Assembly: GCA_025965695.1 (NCBI GenBank)
Contig: JAOPWM010000122.1
Location: forward strand, 1-33,658
Source: Blastococcus sp.
GTDB lineage: Bacteria; Actinomycetota; Actinomycetes; Mycobacteriales; Geodermatophilaceae
Length of the DNA stretch: 33,658 bases
Direction of reading: 5' to 3'
The notes under the pieces are model-generated. The model saw only the letters and a program-made list of their open reading frames with translations, made no database searches and was not told where the DNA came from. Of the stretch, positions 22,365-29,673 are shown in pieces. The number at the start of each line of letters is the position of its first letter. The stretch's first letter is position 1. The translations under genes and the position numbers were made by a program.

Positions 22365-23461
22365 GAACGCACGAGGCCGGCCTCGGCTGCGCCGGCGGTG
22401 AGCTCGTCGAGACCGAACGCCTGGACCGGCCCCAGCGTCCCGGTACCCCGCACCCCACTGTCGGCCGCCCGGGTCGCGCCCCAGGCGAGCATGTCGGCGG
22501 TGAACCCGTAGGCCTCCGGTCCGCTCAGCTGCACCCGGCTGACCAGCTCACCGGTGGCGTCGCGCACCTCCGCCACGGTGTGCGTGCGGGCGCGCTCGAG
22601 GGTCGCCTGCGACGGCGCCTCGCCGACGCGGCCACCGATGAAGCCGGCCAGCCGCTGGGCAGCCCGCTGCGCGCCGGGCAGGCGGCCGGTCAGCCCGGAC
22701 AGCGGCGCCAGTCGGTGGGCCCACGGCGTCAGCGGGCCGAACCAGTCGAGGTGCACGCCGATCTCCCGCAGCGACGGCGCAAGGCCGGGCATGGTCAGGT
22801 GCTCCGAGCCACCCACCGACAGCCCCCGCCGTGCCCGGCCGTTCGCCTCGAACCGCCACATCCGGCGGCCGGCGGCCTCGGGCACCAGCCGGCCGCCGGC
22901 GAAGGCGAAGCCCGGCTCGAACAGCACGCCCATCAGCGAGACCAGCGTCCCCCGGGAGAACGCCTGCCCCGAGGAGCCGTCGATCGCGTAGCCCACGTCG
23001 AGGCGGTGCGCGCGCTTCCCGGCCTCGGTCAGGGCGAGCGCGGCGGCGAGGTTGCCCGGCACGTAGTCCAGGCCGAACGCCGGCACCAGCGCCGCGCCCG
23101 TCGCGGCCGCGCGGACGGCGTCGTGCTCGAAGAGCCGGCGGACGAACGGCGGCTCACCGGTGGAGTCGAGATAGACGGCCCCCTCCGCGACGGTGGCATC
23201 CACCGCCGTCTGCCCGAGCTGCATGAACGGGCCGACCGTGGTGACCAGCACGTCGCCGTGCCCGAGCAGCCCACGCACCGAGCCTGGGTCGGTGACGTCG
23301 GCGCGGGCGGTCTCCACGCCGCCGAGCCGGTCAGCCAGCCGGGCCAGCCGGGAGGGATCGCGGCCGGCGAGCACCGGGCGGGCGCCTCGGGCCACGAGGG
23401 CTTCGGCGGTGCGGGCCCCGGTGTAGCCGGTCGCGCCGAACAGGACGATGCGGGCAGTCAC
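22361..23461 (-). CDS. Saccharopine-dehydrogenase-like NAD(P)-binding reductase (trans-acting enoyl reductase type)
   Basis: A 366-residue protein. It starts with a Rossmann motif VLFGATGYTGARTAEALVARGARPVLAGRD (G-A-T-G-Y-T-G), followed by the family block GDVLVTTVGPFMQLGQTAVDATVAEGAVYLDSTGEPPFVRRLFE and the second conserved region VPAFGLDYVPGNLAAALAL. This set is typical of the saccharopine-dehydrogenase NADP-binding family that includes the mycobacterial trans-acting enoyl reductase and Rv2449c-like proteins; lysine metabolism is unlikely. GTG 23461 fits TAGGGT-N7 on the minus strand (23474-23469). A truncated glmL-like frame is coupled to its stop codon, so the locus formerly had at least one more gene. 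Substrate unknown. Confidence 0.85.
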   Translation of the reverse strand: MTARIVLFGATGYTGARTAEALVARGARPVLAGRDPSRLARLADRLGGVETARADVTDPGSVRGLLGHGDVLVTTVGPFMQLGQTAVDATVAEGAVYLDSTGEPPFVRRLFEHDAVRAAATGAALVPAFGLDYVPGNLAAALALTEAGKRAHRLDVGYAIDGSSGQAFSRGTLVSLMGVLFEPGFAFAGGRLVPEAAGRRMWRFEANGRARRGLSVGGSEHLTMPGLAPSLREIGVHLDWFGPLTPWAHRLAPLSGLTGRLPGAQRAAQRLAGFIGGRVGEAPSQATLERARTHTVAEVRDATGELVSRVQLSGPEAYGFTADMLAWGATRAADSGVRGTGTLGPVQAFGLDELTAGAAEAGLVRS

Positions 23462-23728
23462 CCGGCGGACCCTATCGATCGGCAGATCTGGCCCCCGCGG
23501 GCCACCGGAAGGCCCGACCGGTCCGCATCGGCCGGGCAGGGAACCTGTGCCCGCTCCCATCGCCCGTGCGAGGTCGCCGTGTACCTGTCCACGACCGAAG
23601 CGGCCCTGCTGCCGACCACCCTGCCGACGGGCGGAGGCGCAGCAGCGGCCCCCGCCCGGTCCGTGCCCGGCCGGGGCAGGCGGCTGTGGCCGCTCCTGGG
23701 CCCGGCGAGGGACGCGCGCCTCGGCAGT
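23462..23728. other. Intergenic stretch without a recognised gene
   Basis: Apart from the reductase promoter at its left edge (ACCCTA, complement of TAGGGT, 23469-23474), I see no conserved protein, RNA motif or strong repeat. Short frames here have no family resemblance and no start signal. Confidence 0.5.
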
Positions 23729-23784
23729 GGCCCCTGTGCAGGGTCCCGCCGCGAGCGTGCGAGCGGTGGGGGGCACGGGGGTCC
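23729..23784. terminator. Imperfect hairpin downstream of the acetate symporter
   Basis: GGCCCCTGTGC (23729-23739) against GCACGGGGGTCC (23773-23784), with inner CCCGCCGC against GCGGTGGG. Located just past the symporter stop; read on that strand it starts AAGGACCCCC, like the hairpin at 19821. Confidence 0.6.
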
Positions 23785-23788
23785 TTGT

Positions 23789-25429
23789 TCAGTGCTGGAC
23801 GGCCTTCTCCGCCCCGATCCCGGTGAACGCGCGCACCTCGAGCTCGGCGGACTTGAGCTCGTCCGGCTGCTCCTTGGACAGCTTCGTGCCGAGCCAGCCC
23901 AGGAAGAACGAGAGCGGGATCGACACCAGACCCGGGTTGTTCAGCGGGAACCAGTGGAAGTCCACGTTCTGGAACAGCGACGGGCTCACCCCCGTCGTCG
24001 GGTTCTTCGGCGCCCCGGAGACGACCGGCGAGAAGATGATCAGCCCGACGCAGGCGATCAGCCCGCCGTAGATCGACCACAGCGCGCCCTGGGTCGTGAA
24101 CCGCCTCCAGAAGAGCGTGTAGAGGATCGTCGGCAGGTTCGCCGAGGCGGCGATGGCGAACGCGAGCGCCACCAGGAAGGCGATGTTGATGCCCGCCTGC
24201 AGGGCCAGGATGCCCAGCGCGATGGAGAGGGCACCGATCACCACAGCGGTGACCCGGGCGACCCGCACCTCGCCGTTCGGCGGCACGTTGCCCTTCTTGA
24301 TCACCGACGCGTACACGTCGTGCGCGAAGGACGCCGACGCGGTGATCGTGAGCCCGGCGACCACCGCGAGAATCGTCGCGAAGGCGACCCCCGAGATGAT
24401 GCCCAGGAGAGCGGTGCCGCCCAGTTCGAATGCGAGGAGCGGGGCGGCGGCGTTGACCGCTCCGGGCGCCTTGAGGATCCGGTCGGCACCGACGAGGGCT
24501 CCGGCGCCGTAGCCGATCACCAGGCTGAACAGGTAGAAGATGCCGATCAGCCAGATGGCCCAGACCACCGAGCGGCGGGCGTCCTTCGCCGTGGGCACGG
24601 TGTAGAAGCGCATCAGCACGTGCGGCAGCCCTGCCGTCCCCAGGACGAGCGCGAGGCCGAGCGAGACGAAGTCGAGCTTCGACGTGCCCGTGGCGCCGTA
24701 CTGCGCGCCCGGGGCGAGGACGTTGACGCCCGCCCTCGCGTTGTCCTGCGCCCCGCCGAGCAGCGACGACAGGTTGAACCCGTACTTGCCGAGCACCCAC
24801 ACGGTCATCACGAACGCACCGATGATCAGCAGCGAGGCCTTGATCACCTGTACGTACGTGGTGCCGCGCATGCCGCCGACGAGCACGTAGAAGATCATCA
24901 GCGCACCGACGATGGTCACGACCACGGCCTGCGCCGCGTCACCGCTCACCCCGAGCAGCAGGGTGACCAGCCCGCCCGCGCCGGCCATCTGCGCCAGCAG
25001 GTAGAACAGCGAGACGACCAGGGTCGAGATCGCCGCCGCCATCCGCACCGGGGCCTGGCGCATCCGGAAGGCGAGGACGTCGGCCATCGTGAACCGCGCC
25101 GTGTTGCGCATCAGCTCGGCGACCAGCAGCAGCGCGACGAGCCACGCCACCAGGAACCCGATCGAGTACAGGAAGCCGTCGTAGCCATAGACGGCGATGG
25201 CGCCGGCGATGCCCAGGAACGAGGCAGCAGACAGGTAGTCACCCGCGATGGCCAGGCCGTTCTGGGTGGGGCTGATGTTGCGGCCGGCCGCGTAGTAGTC
25301 GGCGGCGCTCTTGTTGTTGCGGCTGGCCCGGAAGGTGATGACCAGCGTGATGAGGACGAAGACGCCGAAGATCGAGATGTTGATCGCCGGCTCACCGATG
25401 CTGCCCTCGGCAGCGAGCAGCTCAGGCAC
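23789..25429 (-). CDS. actP: Sodium:solute symporter, acetate/monocarboxylate type (ActP/MctC-like)
   Basis: A 546-residue membrane protein of the SSS family with about 13 helices. Typical ActP/MctC segments are RNNKSAADYYAAGRNISPTQNGLAIAGDYLSAASFLGIAGAI near the N-terminus (the SSS signature with the Na+-site helix), GLPHVLMRFYTVPTAKDARRSVVWA, and ITASASFAHDVYASVIKKG. It brings in acetate, and in MctC also pyruvate and propionate, driven by a cation gradient. GTG 25429 overlaps the end of the DUF485 gene by eight bases, so translation is coupled. The pair corresponds to yjcH-actP of E. coli; acetyl-CoA synthetase is not in the window. A hairpin follows the stop. Confidence 0.92.
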   Translation of the reverse strand: MPELLAAEGSIGEPAINISIFGVFVLITLVITFRASRNNKSAADYYAAGRNISPTQNGLAIAGDYLSAASFLGIAGAIAVYGYDGFLYSIGFLVAWLVALLLVAELMRNTARFTMADVLAFRMRQAPVRMAAAISTLVVSLFYLLAQMAGAGGLVTLLLGVSGDAAQAVVVTIVGALMIFYVLVGGMRGTTYVQVIKASLLIIGAFVMTVWVLGKYGFNLSSLLGGAQDNARAGVNVLAPGAQYGATGTSKLDFVSLGLALVLGTAGLPHVLMRFYTVPTAKDARRSVVWAIWLIGIFYLFSLVIGYGAGALVGADRILKAPGAVNAAAPLLAFELGGTALLGIISGVAFATILAVVAGLTITASASFAHDVYASVIKKGNVPPNGEVRVARVTAVVIGALSIALGILALQAGINIAFLVALAFAIAASANLPTILYTLFWRRFTTQGALWSIYGGLIACVGLIIFSPVVSGAPKNPTTGVSPSLFQNVDFHWFPLNNPGLVSIPLSFFLGWLGTKLSKEQPDELKSAELEVRAFTGIGAEKAVQH

Positions 25430-25808
25430 GGGAGGCCCCTTCGGTCGTACCGGTGCCGTCGCCGCGCGCGAACTCGTGGTGCTCGAGGCGGTTGCGCATC
25501 TCATCGGCGATCGGGTCGGTGTTCCGGTTCGCGTGCGACACGTAGAGGTGCGTGATCGCGAACGTCGAGACGAACTGCAGCAGGCCGAAGATCAGGCCCA
25601 CGTTGATGGTGCCGATGACATCGGTCGACATGAAGTCGTGCGCATAGGTCGAGAGCAGGACGAACAGCAGATACCAGACCAGGAAGGCGACCGTCATCGG
25701 GAAGGCGAACCGCCGGAACCGGCGCTTCAGCTCGACGAACTCCGCCGAGTTCTGCGCCGCCAGGTACTCCTCCGGCGACAGCAGTCGGCGTTCGTTGGGT
25801 TCACTCAC
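25422..25808 (-). CDS. DUF485 membrane protein, YjcH-like partner of ActP
   Basis: A 128-residue protein with two central membrane helices (FAFPMTVAFLVWYLLFVLLSTYA and GTINVGLIFGLLQFVSTFAITHLYVSHANR), the DUF485 arrangement. The N-terminal EEYLAAQNSAEFVELKRRFRRF precedes the first helix as in the family. Its C-terminal tail is charged and cytoplasmic. DUF485 proteins almost always accompany ActP-type symporters and are thought to assist them. GTG 25808 is chosen because GGAGAG lies about seven bases upstream and the product then has normal family length; a longer open frame upstream has no family features. First gene of the operon. Confidence 0.9.
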   Translation of the reverse strand: MSEPNERRLLSPEEYLAAQNSAEFVELKRRFRRFAFPMTVAFLVWYLLFVLLSTYAHDFMSTDVIGTINVGLIFGLLQFVSTFAITHLYVSHANRNTDPIADEMRNRLEHHEFARGDGTGTTEGASRA

Positions 25809-25856
25809 AGAGCACTCTCCAGTCCAGGACACCTGCGCGGGACTTCGGGCTTTAAA

Positions 25857-25872
25857 TGTGGCGTCGGTCACT
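25857..25872. promoter_or_regulatory. Possible CRP/GlxR-type site upstream of the yjcH-actP operon
   Basis: TGTGG-CGTCGG-TCACT matches the CRP/GlxR consensus (TGTGA-N6-TCACA) at eight of ten arm positions, about 50-65 bases upstream of the DUF485 start. Acetate uptake genes are common cAMP-regulator targets. The surrounding gap 25809-25976 holds no gene. Confidence 0.3.
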
Positions 25873-25976
25873 GTAAGGGCTACTCGCAGCTTCCTCAGGT
25901 CACAACTGGAACAAGGCGTTGCACAAACGCTCAATCGGCGTAACCGGCTCCTCATGCGGCTGCGCTGCAATTGCTC

Positions 25977-27311
25977 ATGGCAACGCACACGTCAGCGACC
26001 GCTCCGATGACGACGGGCTGGTACCCGGTGGTCCGGGCCGCCGAGGTGGGGACGACGCCGGTGCCGGTGGGCGCCGGTGGGCAGGCGTACGTGGTCGTCC
26101 GGTTGCGGTCCGGCGGCGAGGTGAGCGCCTTCCCGTCCCGATGCCCGCACCGCCTCGTACCGCTGGCCGCCGCCTCGGTGGTCGACGGCCGGCTGCAGTG
26201 CCCGGCACACGGCTGGCGGTTCGACGCGGAGGGCCGCTGCGTGGACATCCCGTCGCTGGGTCCGCACGGCACCCCGCCACCGCGCGCCGACCTGCCGACG
26301 CCGTGGGCGGTCGAGGAGCGGCACGGCTGGGTCTGGCTGGCACCGGAGCGGACGTCGACCCCGGTACCGGCCACGGCCTCGGTGGCGCCCGAGCGCGCGG
26401 CGGCACCGCCCGATCCGGGCGGATCGGCCTTCGACAACCTCGACCCGTCCCTCGAGCACGCCTGGCACCCGGTGGCGCTCTCGCGGGAACTGCGGCCGGG
26501 CGGCTGGCTGCAGGTGCGGCTCCTGGGTCGGAACTGGACGCTCCGCCGGGCCGGCCGGGACGAGGGCGGGGCCCTGACCGCCGATCCACCCGCGTTCGGC
26601 GTCCGCGAGCGTCTCGGCGTCCTCTGGCTGGCTCCGGCCGAACCGGCCGACGTCCCGCTGGACGTGCCCGAGGCCGCCGACCGCACCTTCGTGATCAGCT
26701 GGCTGCCCCCCGCGCGCTCACCCGGCCCGGCCGGTCCGCTGGCCGACACGTTCCTCGACGCGACGCACGGCCCGTTCGTCCACGCGTCCACGATCGGTGC
26801 GCCGGACCAGGCGGAGGTCGCCCCGGCGCCGGTCGCGACCGAACCGGGCGGCTTCCGAAGCGTCCAGGAGCAGTGGTGCGACAACCCGGTGGACCCGGAG
26901 GTCGCCACCGGAGGGCGGCCGCTCCGCCAGCGAAGGCGCACGACGTACACCTACCGGGCGCCGTTCCAGCTGCGCCTTCGCCAGGAGTTCCTGGACTCCG
27001 GCGCGACGACGACGATCCTGTACCTGTTGCAGCCCGAGGACATTGACTCGACGCGAATCTTCGTCTGCCTGTTGCTCTCCTCCGGCCCGGGGCTGCCGCT
27101 GCCCGCCCCCGCCGACGTGGCCGAACAGGTGGCGCTGCAGCACCGGATCCTCGAGGAGGACGTCCGGTCGCAGGCGGCGCTCGCCGTGACCGGCCTGCCC
27201 CTGGACCTGCGCGACGAGGTGCACGTGCCCGCCGACCGGCTCGGTGTGGCGCTCCGGCAGGCCCTGTGCGGCTTCATGGCGGTCGGCCGCCGGCAGCAGG
27301 CGGTCGCCTAG
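25977..27311 (+). CDS. Rieske-type oxygenase alpha subunit with a second, degenerate Rieske-like segment
   Basis: A 444-residue protein. Residues about 12-122 form a Rieske domain with [2Fe-2S] ligands C56-x-H58 and C75-x2-H78 (CPHR and CPAHGW), ending PWAVEERHGWVWLAP. Residues about 160-222 look like the same fold again (HAWHPVALSRELRPG-GWLQVRLLGRNWTLRR, then AFGVRERLGVLWLAP) but lack all four ligands and the part between. A catalytic domain follows with D261-x2-H264-x4-H269 (DATHGPFVH), the mononuclear-iron motif of VanA/dicamba-type oxygenases. The conserved asparagine before it is replaced. No reductase or ferredoxin gene is adjacent. ATG 25977 is the first good start; no Shine-Dalgarno is evident. 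Substrate unknown. Confidence 0.85.
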   Translation: MATHTSATAPMTTGWYPVVRAAEVGTTPVPVGAGGQAYVVVRLRSGGEVSAFPSRCPHRLVPLAAASVVDGRLQCPAHGWRFDAEGRCVDIPSLGPHGTPPPRADLPTPWAVEERHGWVWLAPERTSTPVPATASVAPERAAAPPDPGGSAFDNLDPSLEHAWHPVALSRELRPGGWLQVRLLGRNWTLRRAGRDEGGALTADPPAFGVRERLGVLWLAPAEPADVPLDVPEAADRTFVISWLPPARSPGPAGPLADTFLDATHGPFVHASTIGAPDQAEVAPAPVATEPGGFRSVQEQWCDNPVDPEVATGGRPLRQRRRTTYTYRAPFQLRLRQEFLDSGATTTILYLLQPEDIDSTRIFVCLLLSSGPGLPLPAPADVAEQVALQHRILEEDVRSQAALAVTGLPLDLRDEVHVPADRLGVALRQALCGFMAVGRRQQAVA

Positions 27312-27312
27312 G

Positions 27313-27501
27313 TCAGTCGTCGGGCAGGTCCGCGCCGCAGGCCGGGCAGCGGGTCGGCGGGTTCTCGTCGGCCAGCCGTCCGCACGCCGGGCAGACCCGG
27401 CGCACCCAGCACGCCGGGTCCCCGCCCTCCTCGTCGGGCAACGAGGGCAGTCGCTCGGGACCGGTCACGGGGCCAGCGTCCCACCACGGTCTGATCTGCA
27501 T
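27313..27501 (-). CDS. Small zinc-ribbon protein
   Basis: A 62-residue protein with a C-terminal zinc ribbon: C37-P-A-C40 and C52-P-A-C55 (VCPACG ... RCPACGADL), plus an extra cysteine at 31. The N-terminal half (MQIRPWWDAGP, then an acidic LPDEEGGDP) is soluble. ATG 27501 has GGAGG close upstream (three-base gap, tighter than usual). It is convergent with the Rieske gene, one base separating the stops. Such short zinc ribbons are common in actinobacteria and mostly uncharacterised. That it is a real gene is supported by the two well-spaced CPAC knuckles. Confidence 0.65.
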   Translation of the reverse strand: MQIRPWWDAGPVTGPERLPSLPDEEGGDPACWVRRVCPACGRLADENPPTRCPACGADLPDD

Positions 27502-27552
27502 GTCCCTCCGGGGGACGACGAGATCTCCGGCCGATCTGCCAGGGTCGACGCA

Positions 27553-28353
27553 ATGGAGAGGTCCCCGGCTGTCGACCGCGTCGGGCAGTGGGCCCGTGCG
27601 CACCCGTTCGCCGTAGACCGCTGGCTGGCCGCTGCCGTCGTGTTCTGCACCGTGCTCCTGCCGGCCCCCGGCTACTGGGAGGCGCCGGCCTACTCGTTGC
27701 TGCTCGGGCTGCTGCTGACCGTTCCGGTGGCCTGGCGCCGCCGCGCCCCGGTGGCCGCCGCCGCTGCGGTCGTCGCCGCCGGGCTGATCCAGCTCGTCAC
27801 CCTGAACTCATTCCTCGCCGCCGACGTCGCCGCGCTGTTCATGATCTACGCCCTCGCCGCGTACGCCCCCCGGTGGGCGTCCCGCGGCGGTCTCGCCCTC
27901 GGCCTGTTCGGTGCGCTCCTCGCCGCCCTGCGCTACTTCTCCACGAGCTTCTCCGCTCAGCTCCTCCCGACAACGGGCGCGATCGCCGTCGCGGTGGTGG
28001 CCTCGTGGGCACTGGGCGACCTGCGCCGGGCCCAGCTGCAGCGGTTCGACTCACTGGAGGAACGCGCCCGTCTGCTGGAGGTCGAGCGGGACCAGGAGAT
28101 GCGGCTGACCGCCACCGCCGAGCGCACCCGGATCGCCCGCGAGCTGCACGATGTGGCTCGCCCGCTCCGGGCGCTCGGGCTCGCCCGTGGGCAGCTGCAC
28201 GGGCTCCTGGGCTGGGAGGCGGTTCTCGTCGCGGGCGTCGCGGCCCTCCTCGGGGTGCTGCTCGGCGGCGCCTACGGGTTGATCGGGGCGGCGTCGGTGC
28301 TGCCGGCCCGCCGGGCGGCACGGACCTCTTCCGTGGCCGCAATCGCCGCCTGA
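27553..28353 (+). pseudogene. Chimeric remnant: sensor histidine kinase 5' part fused in frame to FtsX-type permease 3' part
   Basis: The 266-codon frame joins pieces of different proteins. Residues 1-200 are the membrane sensor half of an actinobacterial LuxR-type histidine kinase: several helices, a coiled coil (LEERARLLEVERDQE) and the start of HisKA_3, ERTRIARELHDV with the phospho-acceptor His199. The normal continuation and the whole ATPase domain are absent. From residue about 203, RALGLARGQLHGLLGWEAVLVAGVAALLGVLLGGAYG is the C-terminal region of an FtsX/MacB-type ABC permease, and after a second skip VLPARRAARTSSVAAIAA is its very end. Deletions thus seem to have removed the kinase 3' end, probably genes between, and most of a permease. 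ATG 27553 still has CAGGGT seven bases upstream, so it may be transcribed. Confidence 0.8.
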
Positions 28354-28426
28354 CTGCCGCGAGCCCCCGGTGTGACGTTGCCCGGGTTGGCTCGGGACGC
28401 ACAGCATCGGCTGGGACACTGGAACC

Positions 28427-29641
28427 GTGCCGTCCCGCTCAGCTCTCCGCAGTGCCACCCTCACCGCCGCCGTGCTCGCCTGGCCGGTGGGCTTCGTCAC
28501 CCGCGCCGCCTGGGGTCTGCCCACCGCCCTCGGTGCGCACCGCCGCCGGCTGCGCCCGGTCGTGGCCGGCTCCCCGCACTTCTCCGACGGCACGTTCCAC
28601 AACACCCTCGAGACCCCCGCCCTGGCCCCGGCGAACACCCGCGACGGGCTGCTGCGGCAGTGGCACGACGAGCGGTACGTCGGCCTGCCCGGTGGGCCCA
28701 TCCCCCTGGCGACGACGGACTTCCCCGCAGAGGCCGCGGAGCTGGCGGTCACCTGGCTCGGTCACGCCAGCGCGTTGCTCGAGATCGACGGTCAGCGCGT
28801 GCTCCTCGACCCCGTCTGGGGCTATCGCGTCTCGCCGTCACCGGTGTTCGGGCCCACCCGCCTGCACCCGGCGCCCGTCCCGCTGGAGGATCTTCCGCAG
28901 GTCGACGCCGTCCTGATCTCGCACGACCACTACGACCACTTGGACCTGCCGACGGTGCGGGAGCTGCTGAGGACGCAGTCCGCGCCGTTCGTCGTCCCCC
29001 TCGGCATCGGCCAGCACCTGCGCAAGTGGCACGTGCCCGAGGACCGCATCGTCGAGCTCGACTGGGACGGCGAACACACGGTGGGCGGGCTGACGTTCAT
29101 CTGCACCGAGGCACGGCACTTCTCGGGGCGCTACTTCTACCGCAACACCACGCTGTGGGCCTCGTGGGCGATCGCCGGCCCGCGGCACCGGGTCTTCTTC
29201 GGCGGCGACACCGGCTACACCCCCGCGTTCGCCGGCATCGGCGCGCGCCTGGGCCCCTTCGACCTGACCCTGCTGCCGATCGGCGCCTACAACGACGCCT
29301 GGCACGCCATCCACATGGACCCGGAGGAGGCGGTCCGCGCCCACGGCGACCTCGGGGGTCGCGTGCTCCTGCCGATCCACTGGGCCACGTTCAACCTGGC
29401 CTTCCACCGCTGGGCCGAGCCGGTGCAGCGGCTGCTGGCCGCCGCCGGGCGGGTGCGCGCGCAGATCGTCGTCCCCCTGCCCGGTCAGCGGATCGACGTG
29501 CTCGACCCGCCGGAGCTCGACGACTGGTGGACGGCGGTCGACTCCTCGACGGACCGCCCGGAGCACCGCCGCGACGCCGGCGTGGGCAGCGCGGTGCTGT
29601 CCCGCACGTTCTCCCGGATCCTGGCCCTGCTCCCCGACTGA
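28427..29641 (+). CDS. Metallo-beta-lactamase-fold hydrolase, NAPE-PLD/UlaG-like
   Basis: A 404-residue protein. After an N-terminal hydrophobic stretch it shows FSDGTFHNTLE and then the metal-binding fold: VTWLGHASALLEIDGQRVLLDPVWG, the H-x-H-x-D-H motif in ISHDHYDHLDLPTV, EARHFSGR, FFGGDTGYTPAF, and PIGAYNDAWHAIHMDPEEAV followed by PIHWATFNLAFH. This order is that of the N-acyl-phosphatidylethanolamine phospholipase D-like branch, although many bacterial members have unknown substrates. The N-terminal 30 residues may tether it to the membrane. GTG 28427 fits GACACT-N6. A 32-base gap leads to codA on the same strand, so read-through is possible, but codA has its own -10-like box. Confidence 0.88.
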   Translation: MPSRSALRSATLTAAVLAWPVGFVTRAAWGLPTALGAHRRRLRPVVAGSPHFSDGTFHNTLETPALAPANTRDGLLRQWHDERYVGLPGGPIPLATTDFPAEAAELAVTWLGHASALLEIDGQRVLLDPVWGYRVSPSPVFGPTRLHPAPVPLEDLPQVDAVLISHDHYDHLDLPTVRELLRTQSAPFVVPLGIGQHLRKWHVPEDRIVELDWDGEHTVGGLTFICTEARHFSGRYFYRNTTLWASWAIAGPRHRVFFGGDTGYTPAFAGIGARLGPFDLTLLPIGAYNDAWHAIHMDPEEAVRAHGDLGGRVLLPIHWATFNLAFHRWAEPVQRLLAAAGRVRAQIVVPLPGQRIDVLDPPELDDWWTAVDSSTDRPEHRRDAGVGSAVLSRTFSRILALLPD

Positions 29642-29673
29642 CCGACGGGCCGCCGTCACACCAGGGTGCCAGG

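Noticed and set aside
23566-23760. Short open frames in the gap before the acetate symporter terminator
   Set aside because: No start signals, no family features, and composition typical of non-coding high-GC DNA.
25809-25988. N-terminal extension of the DUF485 gene
   Set aside because: The extra residues are Arg/Cys-rich without family similarity, while GTG 25808 has a Shine-Dalgarno and gives normal length.
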